Part shown: positions 9,283-17,537 of the stretch, piece after piece
Layout: each line of letters begins with the position of its first letter
Numbering within the stretch: the first letter of the stretch is position 1
Assembly (NCBI RefSeq): GCF_020026305.1
Contig: NZ_CP075691.1
Coordinates: forward strand, 372,001 to 436,000
Length of the DNA stretch: 64,000 nucleotides
Source of the DNA: Streptomyces sp. 135
Lineage (GTDB): Bacteria; Actinomycetota; Actinomycetes; Streptomycetales; Streptomycetaceae
Direction: 5' to 3'
The notes under the pieces: model-generated
Told to the model about the DNA's origin: nothing
The model's input: the letters and a program-made list of their open reading frames with translations, nothing else
Database searches by the model: none
Translations under genes and position numbers: made by a program

Positions 9283-10404
9283 TTAGTTGGCCTTCTTCTT
9301 GTCGAACCAGATGGTCGCCGCGGTGGGCACGAGTCCGGCCCAGAAGATGATCTGCGGCACGGCCCGGTCCGTCCACGGGATCTCGGCGATCAGCAGGGCG
9401 CACGCCATGGCCCAGCCCGCCTGGGCCAGGACGACGCGGGCCCAGCGGCCGCGGCGAACCAGGGAGCGGGCGTTGAGCTGGACGCCCGCCCGCAGTCGGC
9501 GGTAGCGGCGCCACGCCCCGAACGCCCAGATCACGGCCATGATGAACAGGAACCACAGCCGCTGGCCGACGGGGACGGGCAGTTCCGGGGCGGTCCGCTC
9601 GTCGGCGGGGAAGACGTCGACCATGGCGCCCGCCAGCACCACGCAGAGCACGGCGAGCCATCGCGTGCCGCGCAGCAGGCGGTAGGTGGCGTGGTCGAGT
9701 GCCTGGCGCAGGGAAGGGGAGCCGGGCTCTGCGGCGAGCGCGTCCGCGTACAGCTCGGTGGCCCGGGCGGCCCCCACGCCCGGTGCCTGTGCCGCCTTGC
9801 GGGTCTGGCGTGCGAGGGCCTCGGCGTGGTGCGGGTCGATGCGGAGGATGGTCTCGTCGAGCATGTCGGAGACCGTGCCGTTCCCGGCCGTGCTCGCGAT
9901 GCGGTGGGCGATCTCGTGGGCGTAGACGTCCTCGGGCCCCAGCCGCAGCGCCTCCGTCGCCAGGTCGGCGGCTTCGCGGGTGACCCGGTCGGCGGCCTCG
10001 TGGGTGATCTGCCCGGCGCCGCTCTCGCGGGCGTGACGGACCAGGGCCTCCCGCCAGACGGCGTCGGCGAGCATGGCGTGGGCGAACGAGTCGTGCGGAG
10101 CGACACGGATCATCTCGCGCAGGACGGGCTGGACCTTGAGCCAGCCGTTGTCGCGCACCATCGCCTGGGCGCGCAGCCTGAGCGCGCCGTAGTCCTCGGG
10201 GGCCAGCCGGAGGGCCTCGTCGGCCGCCGCGAGCGCCTGCGCGGGCTGTTCCGTGTGGAGGTGGCAGTAACCGATCTTGACCCAGGCGCGTACGTCGCCG
10301 GGGTCCTCGGCGAGGTGGCGGGCCAGGAGGGTCTGGGCCTGGCCGTAGCGTTCGAGTTCGATCAGGGCCTGGGCCTGGTCGAGGACGGGAGTCGGCGTGC
10401 TCAC
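9283..10404 (-). CDS. TPR-repeat membrane protein, partner of the AAA+ ATPase
   Basis: 373 residues. The N-terminal two thirds are tetratricopeptide-like helices (ALIELERYGQAQTLLARHL, AWVKIGYCHLHTEQPAQALA). The last about 120 residues carry three to four hydrophobic segments (WLAVLCVVLAGAMVDV, LWFLFIMAVIWAFG, AQAGWAMACALLIAEI, IIFWAGLVPTAATIW) separated by basic loops. The GTG start overlaps the ATPase stop by four bases (GTGA), so the pair is translationally coupled. I infer a membrane-anchored adaptor for the ATPase. The pathway is unknown. Its stop codon abuts the hydrolase remnant. Confidence 0.82.
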   Translation of the reverse strand: MSTPTPVLDQAQALIELERYGQAQTLLARHLAEDPGDVRAWVKIGYCHLHTEQPAQALAAADEALRLAPEDYGALRLRAQAMVRDNGWLKVQPVLREMIRVAPHDSFAHAMLADAVWREALVRHARESGAGQITHEAADRVTREAADLATEALRLGPEDVYAHEIAHRIASTAGNGTVSDMLDETILRIDPHHAEALARQTRKAAQAPGVGAARATELYADALAAEPGSPSLRQALDHATYRLLRGTRWLAVLCVVLAGAMVDVFPADERTAPELPVPVGQRLWFLFIMAVIWAFGAWRRYRRLRAGVQLNARSLVRRGRWARVVLAQAGWAMACALLIAEIPWTDRAVPQIIFWAGLVPTAATIWFDKKKAN

Positions 10405-11651
10405 AGCTTCCGCTTCTTCTTCAGATAGGTGATCAAGTCGTCGTACGTGCCGCCCTCGTTGGCGTACATGGCGACGTTCCGCGCGGAGGCGAACCACGGT
10501 TCCGTGGAGGGCACGGTCTGCCGTGCGGCGGCGAGCAGGTCCCGCATGCCGATCATGCGGACCGTGCCGGTGCGCGCCGAGTCGAGCAGGGCGCTCTCCG
10601 CGGCGGACTCGCACAGATGGGCCAGGTCGGCGCCGGACAGGCCGTCGGTGGCCTTGACGAGCTTGCCCAAGTCGACGTTCTCGACGGGGCGTTCGCTCAG
10701 GTGGTAGCGGAGGATGCTCTCGCGCGCGGGGGCGTCGGGCGGCAGGACGAGCAGGGTACGGTCCAGGCGCCCCGGGCGGCGCAGGGCGATGTCCACGTCC
10801 CAGGGGGCGTTGGTGGCGGCGAGCACGAAGACGCCTTCGTTGGCCGCCGAGTCGATGCCGTCCAGCTCGGTCAGGAGCTGGTTGACGGTGTTGCGCAGCC
10901 CGCTGTGCTGGGTGCGGCTGCGCTTGGCGCCGAGCGCGTCGAGTTCGTCGAGGAAGACGACGCAGGGCGCCTGGCGGCGGGCGGTCCGGAAGATCTCGTG
11001 CATGTTGCGCTCGGAGTTGCCGATCCACATGTCGAGGACGTCGTTGACCGACACGGACAGGAAACCCGCCCCGAGTTCACCGGCGACGGCGCGGGCGATG
11101 AAGGTCTTTCCGCAGCCGGGCGGCCCGTACAGGAGGAGCCCGCCGCGCAGGCTCTTGCCGTACAGCTTGCGCAGTTCGGGGTTGCGCATGGGGGCGAGGA
11201 ACGCCGCCTCCAGGCGCTCCTTGACCTCCCGCATGCCGCCGACGTCCGCCAGGCGGATCCTGCCGGGGGTGTCCACGTCCCAGGCGGCGGCGTCCTCGGG
11301 GTCGCCGCTGCCGTCGGCGGTCAGGGGCGCCTCGACGAAGCGCGGCGGGAGCACGTCGCCCACTTGGTCGGCGGCGGCACGCCAGTCGAAGCCGGTGCGG
11401 GCGTCGGGGGCGGGCGGGTCGGCCGAGGGTGTGGGGGCAGGGGCGGGGGCGCCCATCGCGCGGGCCATCAGTGCCCGGGCCTCGCCGTCGCCCGGCGCGT
11501 GCTGAAGCGCGACGGCCGCCTCCGCGACGGCGGCGTCCGCCTGCCCGGCCTGTAGCAGCAAATCGGCCAAATGCAGCCGTAGCGGTACATCGGCGGGTGC
11601 CGCCTCAACAGCCGTGCGCAAGCTTCGTATCAGGGGGGAGTCCTCGGACAT
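10401..11651 (-). CDS. AAA+ ATPase of the Cdc48/spastin type with N-terminal TPR-like region
   Basis: 416 residues. Residues 1-65 are TPR-like (LRLHLADLLLQAGQADAAVA). After an Ala/Pro linker comes one AAA domain: Walker A GPPGCGKT at 176-183, Walker B VVFLDELDAL at 231-240, sensor 1 LAATNAPW and the arginine-finger region RRPGRLDR. This is the classical AAA clade, which uses ATP hydrolysis to unfold or remodel proteins. There is no protease domain. It is transcribed with the TPR membrane protein downstream, and both proteins carry TPR-like segments, so they probably meet on a shared client. Confidence 0.9.
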   Translation of the reverse strand: MSEDSPLIRSLRTAVEAAPADVPLRLHLADLLLQAGQADAAVAEAAVALQHAPGDGEARALMARAMGAPAPAPTPSADPPAPDARTGFDWRAAADQVGDVLPPRFVEAPLTADGSGDPEDAAAWDVDTPGRIRLADVGGMREVKERLEAAFLAPMRNPELRKLYGKSLRGGLLLYGPPGCGKTFIARAVAGELGAGFLSVSVNDVLDMWIGNSERNMHEIFRTARRQAPCVVFLDELDALGAKRSRTQHSGLRNTVNQLLTELDGIDSAANEGVFVLAATNAPWDVDIALRRPGRLDRTLLVLPPDAPARESILRYHLSERPVENVDLGKLVKATDGLSGADLAHLCESAAESALLDSARTGTVRMIGMRDLLAAARQTVPSTEPWFASARNVAMYANEGGTYDDLITYLKKKRKL

Positions 11652-11797
11652 GCGGCTACCTTATTTGCCCGTGGTACCTGGTCCGGAGCCGGGCTCCGGG
11701 TGGCGCGACCGCTTCGTTCGGATCAGTCAGCGCGCCGTCAGCGGCCCCCGTCAGACTTCGGCCAACGAAGGGATTCACCGGAGGACGGGGAGTTTCG

Positions 11798-12226
11798 ATG
11801 AAGCGAAGAACCGGCGGCGCGCTGCTCGCGGCGGTGGTCGCCGCCACGGGCCTGATGAGCACGGCCGTGCCGGCCCACGGTGCGGACGCGGCCACGGCGT
11901 GCGTCATGCGTGAGGGCAGCGCGCACACGGACTGGACGGGGATGACGTGGGACGCGGACATCCTGTGCGACAACGCGCCCGGTGACGTACGCCTCCAGTC
12001 GTTCAAGGACAGCCCGGTGGTCGGCCGGATGGTGACCACCCGCAGCTGGTTCGTGTGCTGGAAGGTCGGTGACCCGCACGCCGGGGGCAACAACATCTGG
12101 TACTACACCCAGGCCGACGAGGTCGTCTCACGCCCGACGGCGCAGGGGTGGGGCTACATGCCCGCAGTGATGCTGGAGACACCGCAGGACCCGGTGCCGG
12201 GCCTGCCCAAGTGTTCGTGGGGGTGA
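11798..12226 (+). CDS. Small secreted four-cysteine protein, tandem paralogue 1
   Basis: 142 residues with a Sec signal peptide (AAVVAATGLMSTAVPAHGAD). I do not recognise the family. Shared with the next two genes are four cysteines at similar spacing, the block SWFVCWKVGDPHAGGN, IWYYTQ.DE, a GWGYMP block, and a C-terminal DPVPGLPKC. The aromatic-rich IWYYTQ.DE block resembles SH3-like wall-binding proteins only in general flavour. The ATG at 11798 follows GGAGGACGGGG. It is divergent from the AAA+ gene and starts a three-gene run. The cysteines probably form two disulfides outside the cell. Confidence 0.8.
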   Translation: MKRRTGGALLAAVVAATGLMSTAVPAHGADAATACVMREGSAHTDWTGMTWDADILCDNAPGDVRLQSFKDSPVVGRMVTTRSWFVCWKVGDPHAGGNNIWYYTQADEVVSRPTAQGWGYMPAVMLETPQDPVPGLPKCSWG

Positions 12227-12231
12227 CGGGG

Positions 12232-12654
12232 ATGACGAACCGTTTCGTAGGGGCGGCGCTGGCCGCGGCGACGGCCGCGCTGTGCCTGCCCGCGACGGCG
12301 AGCGCGGCGGACGCGGCCGGGCCGGTCTGCTACGTCCGTGACGATGTGCGGCACACCGACGTCAAGGGCCACACGTACACGAAGGACCTGTACTGCGAGA
12401 ACGCGGTGGCGGACGTCTTCGCCACCCCGGAGGTCTACGGGACGGTCATCGCCAAGCTGAAGACGTCACCGAGCTGGTTCGTGTGCTGGGAGAGCGGCGA
12501 CCTGCATCAGGGCGGCAACCGCATCTGGTACTACACGCAGGGCGACGAGGTGACCAACTGGCCGCTGTGGAAGGGCTGGGGGTACGTTCCCGCGTTCCGC
12601 ATCGAGACCGAGCCCGACCCGTTCCCGGGCGTACCGGCCTGCCTGCCCAGCTGA
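12232..12654 (+). CDS. Small secreted four-cysteine protein, tandem paralogue 2
   Basis: 140 residues with a signal peptide ending near TASAAD. It keeps the four cysteines, SWFVCWESGDLHQGGN, IWYYTQGDE and the final DPFPGVPAC of its neighbours. The ATG at 12232 lies five bases after the previous stop, and the GGGTGACGGGG ribosome binding site overlaps that stop, so translation is probably coupled. An in-frame GTG at 12223 overlaps the previous stop and is possible. The function is unknown. Confidence 0.8.
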   Translation: MTNRFVGAALAAATAALCLPATASAADAAGPVCYVRDDVRHTDVKGHTYTKDLYCENAVADVFATPEVYGTVIAKLKTSPSWFVCWESGDLHQGGNRIWYYTQGDEVTNWPLWKGWGYVPAFRIETEPDPFPGVPACLPS

Positions 12655-12708
12655 TCCACTGATCCGCCGATCCGCCGATCCGCCCCATCGAACCCCAGGA
12701 GTGAACTC

Positions 12709-13155
12709 GTGGCCCTTTCCCAGGTGATACGCCGTGGACGCACCGTCGCCTCGGCCCTCGTCCTCGCTGCGGCGGCCGCCGTGCCCGCCACCGCCCCGGC
12801 CTCGGCGGCCGCCGACGAGGAGGTGACCTGTGTCCTGCGGCCCGGCGTCGTCCACAAGGACACGCTCGGGAACACCTTCACCGGCGACCTGTACTGCGCC
12901 AACGCCCCAGGGGACCTGTACGGACGCCCGGCCTTCGACGCCCCCGTGACCGGGCGCCTCAAGACGACCCAGAGCTGGTTCGTGTGCTACTCGATCGGTG
13001 AGGCGCACAAGGGCGGCAACAACATCTGGTACTACACGCAGGGCGACGAGGCGGTGAACCTCCCCGACATCCGGGCCTGGGGCAACATGCCCGCGAGCAG
13101 CGTCCTCACGAACACCGACCCGTTCCCCGGGCTGCCGCGCTGCCCCTGGCACTGA
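12709..13155 (+). CDS. Small secreted four-cysteine protein, tandem paralogue 3
   Basis: 148 residues from a GTG preceded by AGGAG. A signal peptide (ALVLAAAAAVPATAPASAAADE) precedes a mature domain with the same four cysteines, SWFVCYSIGEAHKGGN, IWYYTQGDE and DPFPGLPRC. It differs from copies 1 and 2 by a Tyr after the third Cys. The 54-bp gap before it contains a short direct repeat of GATCCGCC. The three copies have diverged well beyond recent duplication, which points to retained function. Confidence 0.8.
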   Translation: MALSQVIRRGRTVASALVLAAAAAVPATAPASAAADEEVTCVLRPGVVHKDTLGNTFTGDLYCANAPGDLYGRPAFDAPVTGRLKTTQSWFVCYSIGEAHKGGNNIWYYTQGDEAVNLPDIRAWGNMPASSVLTNTDPFPGLPRCPWH

Positions 13156-13207
13156 ACCCCGGCACGGGGACCGCGGCCCGCGCCTGCCGATCACCTAGAC
13201 TCGGCCA

Positions 13208-13828
13208 ATGGCGAAGTACTTCGACGTGCACCCCGACAACCCCCAGCGGCGCAGCATCACGAGCGTGGTCGACAGCATCCGCTCCGACGCGCTCATCGCG
13301 TACCCCACGGACTCCTGCTACGCGCTGGGATGCCGGCTCGGCAGCCGCGACGGCATCAACCGCATCCGTACGATCCGCAATCTGGACGAGCGCCACCACT
13401 TCACCCTCGTGTGCCAGAACTTCGCACAGCTGGGTCAGTTCGTCCATCTCGACAACGACGTGTTCCGCGCCATCAAGGCCACCACCCCGGGCCGCTACAC
13501 GTTCATCCTGCCCGCGACCAAGGAAGTCCCCCGCCAGCTGCTGCACCAGAAGAAGAAGACCGTCGGAGTCCGCATCCCCGACCACACGGTGACGCAGGCC
13601 CTGCTCGCCGAACTCGGCGAGCCCCTGCTGTCCAGCACCCTGCTGCTGCCCGACGAGGACGAGCCGCTCACCCAGGGCTGGGACATCAAGGAGCGCCTCG
13701 ACCACGTCGTGGACGTCGTGCTGGACTCCGGTGACTGCGGCACCGAGCCCACCACCGTCATCGACTTCTCCAGCGGCGAGGCCGAGGTCGTGCGCCACGG
13801 CGCGGGCGACACCACACGCTTCGACTAG
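13208..13828 (+). CDS. YciO/TsaC/Sua5 family protein (threonylcarbamoyl-AMP synthase-like)
   Basis: 206 residues of the YrdC/Sua5 fold. IAYPTDSCYALGCRLG near residue 34 and the loop TPGRYTFILPATKEVP near 100 line the nucleotide and threonine-carbonate site in relatives. The closest type is YciO, the paralogue of TsaC, which has weak or different activity. The housekeeping enzyme for the t6A tRNA modification is probably elsewhere in the chromosome. It has no signal peptide. It starts at the ATG at 13208 without a strong ribosome binding site, and converges on a DJ-1 gene with a hairpin between them. Confidence 0.85.
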   Translation: MAKYFDVHPDNPQRRSITSVVDSIRSDALIAYPTDSCYALGCRLGSRDGINRIRTIRNLDERHHFTLVCQNFAQLGQFVHLDNDVFRAIKATTPGRYTFILPATKEVPRQLLHQKKKTVGVRIPDHTVTQALLAELGEPLLSSTLLLPDEDEPLTQGWDIKERLDHVVDVVLDSGDCGTEPTTVIDFSSGEAEVVRHGAGDTTRFD

Positions 13829-13842
13829 CCGCGGCGGGAGCC

Positions 13843-13870
13843 GGGCGGCCGCCCCACCGAGCGGCCGCCC
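13843..13870. terminator. Convergent hairpin terminator
   Basis: A perfect 10-bp GC stem (GGGCGGCCGC / GCGGCCGCCC) with an 8-base loop sits between the convergent stops at 13828 and 13892. There is no T-run, as is usual in Streptomyces. It could serve both strands. Confidence 0.7.
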
Positions 13871-13891
13871 CTCGCCCAAGGAATGCGCCCG

Positions 13892-14686
13892 TCAGCGGGC
13901 CGCGTCGGCGAGCAGCTTCAGGGCGAGTGCCTGCGTCGCCGCGTCGGCCTTCTCCGGGCTCCCGGTGTCGTACGGCGGGTCGGGGTCGTACTCCACCGCG
14001 AGCTGCATCGCCCGGGCCACCTTCTCGTCGGTGAGGCGGCTCACCAGGTGCAGGCCCATGTCCATCCCCGCGGAGACACCGGCGGCCGTGATGATCTTCC
14101 CCGTCTCGACGAAGCGCCCCGGGGTGTAGACCGCGCCCACGTCCTTCAGGTACGGGCGGGAGGCCCAGTACGTGGTCGCGGGCAGGCCGCGCAGCAGTCC
14201 CGCCGCGCCGATGATCAGCGAGCCCGTGCACACCGAGGTCGTCCAGACCGAGCGGCGGTGGATGCGGCGGATCCAGTCGTGCGCCTCGGTGTCGCGCATC
14301 ATCGCCTCGGTACCCCGCTGCCCGCCGCCCGGCACGAGCAGCACCTCGGCCCGGTGCACATCCCGCATCGCGCGCTCCGCGACCAGGCTCAGCTCACCGG
14401 TGTCCGTACGCACCGGTCCGGCCTCCCGGGCGACCATCGTGACCCGCGTGTCCGGTACCCGGCACAGCATTTCGTAGGGTCCCACCGCGTCCAGCGCGGT
14501 GAAGCCGTCGTAGAGCAGTATCGCCACCCGCACCTTCCCGCTCCCCGCGGCGGCCCGGTCCTGCCCGGTCCCTGAAGCGGCCCGCGCCGAGCCGCCCGCC
14601 CCGACGGCCGCGACCGCCGCGCCCGCGGCCGTGCCGCGCAGCAGACCGCGACGGCTCGGCGTCCGCTTGCCATCATCCGTGCTCAT
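13892..14686 (-). CDS. DJ-1/PfpI family protein, Tat-exported
   Basis: 264 residues. The N-terminus SRRGLLRGTAAGAAVAA is a Tat signal peptide. The mature part is a class-I glutamine-amidotransferase-like fold: YDGFTALDAVGPYEML, VPGGG, then the nucleophile elbow TSVCTGSL with the catalytic Cys. This subgroup includes isonitrile hydratase and AraC-type sensor domains, but here no HTH follows. An exported member is uncommon because the Cys is oxidation-sensitive. Similar but cytoplasmic paralogues lie at 22675 and 56244. The substrate is unknown. Confidence 0.85.
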   Translation of the reverse strand: MSTDDGKRTPSRRGLLRGTAAGAAVAAVGAGGSARAASGTGQDRAAAGSGKVRVAILLYDGFTALDAVGPYEMLCRVPDTRVTMVAREAGPVRTDTGELSLVAERAMRDVHRAEVLLVPGGGQRGTEAMMRDTEAHDWIRRIHRRSVWTTSVCTGSLIIGAAGLLRGLPATTYWASRPYLKDVGAVYTPGRFVETGKIITAAGVSAGMDMGLHLVSRLTDEKVARAMQLAVEYDPDPPYDTGSPEKADAATQALALKLLADAAR

Positions 14687-14822
14687 GTCCCACCAACACC
14701 CCTCGATCGTCCGACGGTTGACGTCTCAGAAGTCGTACGCGGGAGCGGTGGAGTTCCCGCCGGGCGGGAAGTCGGCCGCCGTTGCACGCGTCCGTGGAGG
14801 CCAGCCCGTACGCTGGCCGGTC

Positions 14823-14954
14823 ATGAGAGACGAAGCGCACGGCCTCGGGGCGGGGCACCAGGGACGCGATCCGCGGCGCAGGGGACTCGGGGTGCTCGGC
14901 TGGGCGCTGCTCGCCCTGCTCGTGATCGCGCTGCTCACCCTCTGGCCGGGGTGA
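14823..14954 (+). CDS. Small single-pass membrane protein (hypothetical)
   Basis: 43 residues ending in one hydrophobic segment (GWALLALLVIALLTLWPG) after a basic, Arg-rich stretch. GC content at third positions fits a real gene. No ribosome binding site is visible, but TACGCT at 14809-14814 lies eight bases before the ATG, so the transcript may be leaderless. It overlaps the degraded 3' part of the SDR remnant on the other strand. Existence is uncertain. Confidence 0.4.
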   Translation: MRDEAHGLGAGHQGRDPRRRGLGVLGWALLALLVIALLTLWPG

Positions 14955-14959
14955 GCGGC

Positions 14960-15300
14960 GCGACCCAGGGCGGCCGGCGAGAAGCCGGCCTTGGCGGCGC
15001 CGTAGGATCCGCCTCCCGGCTCGGCGGCGATCGACCCGATGTGCACGACGGCGCCGCCGGCCGCGAGCCGCTCGTCCAGCGCCTTCGTCGTCAGCACGGC
15101 GCTCAGGAGGTTCGCGCCCAGGTTGGCGCTGAACGCCCGGGCGTAGGAGGCGAGGTCGTGCTCCCCGTCGGCGTCGAGGTCGGTGTTGCCGCCGGCGTTG
15201 TTCACCGGGACGTCGATCCGGTCCGGCAGGCCGGTCAGCAGCGCCGTGAGCGCGGCGGGGTCGGTGTAGTCGCACACCAGGGCCCGTACGCCGGCTCTGC
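14960..15300 (-). pseudogene. Short-chain dehydrogenase remnant
   Basis: The minus strand encodes DRIDVPVNNAGGNTD, then TTKALDERLAAGGAVVHIGSIA and GGGSYGAAKAG, the NNAG motif, catalytic Ser region and YxxxK of a classical SDR. The N-terminal Rossmann TGxxxGxG is missing, and after the YxxxK the frame turns into unrelated residues, so the substrate-binding C-terminus is gone as well. The 5' end meets a MarR remnant on the opposite strand near 15310-15340. It is a gene fragment and should not be annotated as an enzyme. Confidence 0.75.
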
Positions 15301-15339
15301 CGCGAGCCGGTCGAGCGGTTCACGGCGGCGGCCGGTGGG

Positions 15340-15439
15340 GCTGATTACCCGCCTCCCCGGTGAGGGGCGGCCTCGGACCGTCCAGGTCACGCTGACGCAA
15401 GCCGGGCACGACCTCGTCGAAGCCACCGTGGACGACTGA
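15340..15439 (+). pseudogene. MarR-family regulator, C-terminal remnant
   Basis: The plus-strand frame ending at 15439 reads GLITRLPGEGRPRTVQVTL and then TQAGHDLVEATVDD before its stop. This is the wing and following helix of a MarR protein (compare the usual RxxDxRDRR, LTxxG pattern). Recognition helix and N-terminus are absent. Together with the divergent SDR piece it suggests that a divergent MarR/SDR pair was fused and deleted across its shared promoter. Confidence 0.6.
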
Positions 15440-15475
15440 CGCCCCTCGGCCGCAGGCCGCGGACGGTGCCGCGGG

Positions 15476-15655
15476 TCAGCGGCGGCGTCCGCGCTGTGGG
15501 GCCCAGCCGGCGCCGACGCCCGCGAGGTGCGCGGCCGTCAGCGTCAGGCCGAGCAGCATCAGGCTGGTGGTGCCGAAGAAGATGTTGGTGGAGGTCTCGG
15601 TGAGGTGCAGGATCCAGGCTGTGACGAACACGACGGCTGCGCCGATAGCGAGCAC
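15476..15655 (-). CDS. Small two-TM membrane protein
   Basis: 59 residues from a GTG at 15655 that follows GAAGGAGTAACC, a strong ribosome binding site. Two hydrophobic helices (AIGAAVVFVTAWILHL and IFFGTTSLMLLGLTLTAAHL) flank a short TETSTN loop, and the tail is basic. I do not recognise a named family. It is divergent from the GAF-ANTAR gene. Confidence 0.7.
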   Translation of the reverse strand: MLAIGAAVVFVTAWILHLTETSTNIFFGTTSLMLLGLTLTAAHLAGVGAGWAPQRGRRR

Positions 15656-15900
15656 GGTTACTCCTTCGGGAAGGGCGGCCCGACGCCCGCGGCGGTGCGG
15701 GGGCGGCTCACCGGCCGGGTCCCCAGCGGCGTACCGTCCATGCCTGCCCGCCGCGACCGACCAGCGGAGCGCGGGATCCGCGGGCACTTCCCGGCCGACC
15801 TCCGGGGCTGCCATGCCGACTCCGTGCGCGGCGGGCTACTGTCACCCTCAGTGCTCGGGAGCGAGCCCCGTTCGGGGCGCGCCCGCGGAAGAAAGAAAGC

Positions 15901-16785
15901 ATGACGGACCACCGACGTGACCACCGACTCGTGCCCCACCCTCATGGCGAGCAGCCCGCCTCCCCCCGGGAGGAGGCAGAACGACTCGCCGCCCAGGCAC
16001 AACAGCTTCGGGAGCAGGTGTTCGAGCTGGAGGTGCAGGTACGCGCTCGCCCCAAGATCGCGCTGGCCGAGGGGGTGCTGGTCGAGCGGTACGGCCTGCC
16101 GGACGCGGACGCGGCGTTCGCATTGATGCGCCAGGCCTCCCAGCGGGCCAACATCAAACTCCACCAAGTGGCGGTCGCCGTCGCCCGTGTGCCGGGACCG
16201 GCCCGCGGCGCCTCGCTGTGGTTCGGCGAGCGGACACAGGCCCCGGCCCCGCCCCTGACCGCTCTCGGTGTCGGCACGCTCGACGCGAGGAACCAGGGCG
16301 AGGTGCTCGGCGCCGCCCTGCGCCGCGTGCTGGAGATCACCAGTACGCACATGGGCAACGTCCAGCTGGTCGAGGACGGCACGCTGCGTATGGAGAGACA
16401 CACCGGTCTGCCCCGGCAGTTCACCGACCACTTCGCGTTCGTCGACGGGAGGACCGCCTGCTCGCGGGCCGCGGACGGCGGCAACCAGGTCACCGTGAAA
16501 GAAGTCGCCTTGTCGCCCGGGTTCGACGACGTCTCCCGCCATGTGATCCTCTCGGCCGGCGCACGCGGCGTCCACAGCGTTCCTCTCGTGGACGACACCA
16601 GGACAGTGCGCGGCGTCATCTCCTCCCATCATTCGAACCCCCTGGACGGTTTTGCACGGTCCCAGCTCCAGGCCCTGCACCACACCAGCCGTGCCATCGG
16701 GACGTGGATCGACTGGCACCGGCGCACGGTCGTCCTCGACGCGCTGGAAGACCTGCACCAACTGGCCCTCGCGCGCCAGAAGTAG
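15901..16785 (+). CDS. ANTAR-GAF protein (putative RNA-binding sensor)
   Basis: 294 residues. A helical lead (REEAERLAAQAQQLREQVFELE) runs into an ANTAR-like region (IALAEGVLVERYGL, ALMRQASQRANIKLHQVA), and residues about 120-275 form a GAF domain. The order is reversed from the common GAF-ANTAR layout. GAF domains bind small ligands and ANTAR domains bind two-hairpin RNAs to prevent termination, so this could be a one-protein antiterminator. The ligand is not predictable. It starts at an ATG just after gaaagaaagc. Confidence 0.85.
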   Translation: MTDHRRDHRLVPHPHGEQPASPREEAERLAAQAQQLREQVFELEVQVRARPKIALAEGVLVERYGLPDADAAFALMRQASQRANIKLHQVAVAVARVPGPARGASLWFGERTQAPAPPLTALGVGTLDARNQGEVLGAALRRVLEITSTHMGNVQLVEDGTLRMERHTGLPRQFTDHFAFVDGRTACSRAADGGNQVTVKEVALSPGFDDVSRHVILSAGARGVHSVPLVDDTRTVRGVISSHHSNPLDGFARSQLQALHHTSRAIGTWIDWHRRTVVLDALEDLHQLALARQK

Positions 16786-16929
16786 AGGACGCGCCCCTCC
16801 CCTACCGAGGCGGGGCGTGGCTCCGCGGCGGGCGGAGGCCGATTTATTGCGGAATCTTCACGGCAGAACGCCCTTGCCTGCCGGTTTGACGGGCACCCGC
16901 ACCGCGTCCTCAACGGAAAGGGGAGCGGC

Positions 16930-17175
16930 ATGATCTCGGTCGCCGTCCTGCTCCTGCCGGGGCTGGCGCTTCTGCTGTTCGTGGTGGTGCGTCTGGAGGA
17001 CGGGCTGCTCGACACCAAAGGACAGGCTCCTTCCGCCCGTCACGCCAGGCACCCCCGTCGGCGTCATCTGCGCCTGATTCCCGGCGGCGGTGACGTTTCA
17101 CCGGCCATGGCATCGGCATCGGCGTCCACGCCCAAGAGTCTCGGGCAGCGGATGCGGGACAGGGATGCCGCCTGA
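16930..17175 (+). CDS. Small N-terminally anchored membrane protein
   Basis: 81 residues: one N-terminal transmembrane helix (VAVLLLPGLALLLFVVVRLE), then a basic His/Arg-rich tail. The ribosome binding site AAAGGGGAG precedes the ATG. The family is not recognised. It is followed by a perfect hairpin at 17182. Confidence 0.65.
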   Translation: MISVAVLLLPGLALLLFVVVRLEDGLLDTKGQAPSARHARHPRRRHLRLIPGGGDVSPAMASASASTPKSLGQRMRDRDAA

Positions 17176-17181
17176 TCGATA

Positions 17182-17224
17182 CGCGGCCGGGGCCCGGACG
17201 AATTCCGTCCGGGCCCCGGCCGCG
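17182..17224. terminator. Bidirectional hairpin terminator, 19-bp perfect stem
   Basis: Positions 17182-17200 and 17206-17224 are exact reverse complements with a 5-base aattc loop. The hairpin separates convergent genes ending at 17175 and 17251. Confidence 0.85.
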
Positions 17225-17250
17225 GTGGTGCTGCGGATTTCTGCCGGTTT

Positions 17251-17421
17251 CTACCAGCGGTACCAACGCCCTCGTCGGCCGCCCGCTCCAGCAGAACGCA
17301 TCACGAAGCCGAGCAGCCACAGGACGAGCACCACCGCCGCGACAAACCACAGCGCCTTCAGCGCGAATCCGGCACCGAAGAGAACCAGGGCCAGCAGAAG
17401 AACAATCAAAAGGGGAACCAT
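17251..17421 (-). CDS. Small hydrophobic protein (two-TM, Streptomyces 'hydrophobic protein' type)
   Basis: 56 residues, almost entirely hydrophobic: VPLLIVLLLALVLFGAGFAL and ALWFVAAVVLVLWLLGFV, then a GRRGRWYRW tail. This pattern is a very common Streptomyces small membrane protein of unknown role, often near stress genes. The ATG at 17421 follows GGAGG at good spacing. The longer in-frame opening upstream is not needed. Confidence 0.8.
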   Translation of the reverse strand: MVPLLIVLLLALVLFGAGFALKALWFVAAVVLVLWLLGFVMRSAGAGGRRGRWYRW

Positions 17422-17537
17422 CGTTATCAACCTCCAGTGCACCGTGTGCCCCCGGACTGCTCCCTTATGCATGGCAGCACGAGCAGGGCCGGAAGCCGTT
17501 TTGGCGTGCAGGTGAGGTGACATGAAAGTCTAGGGGC

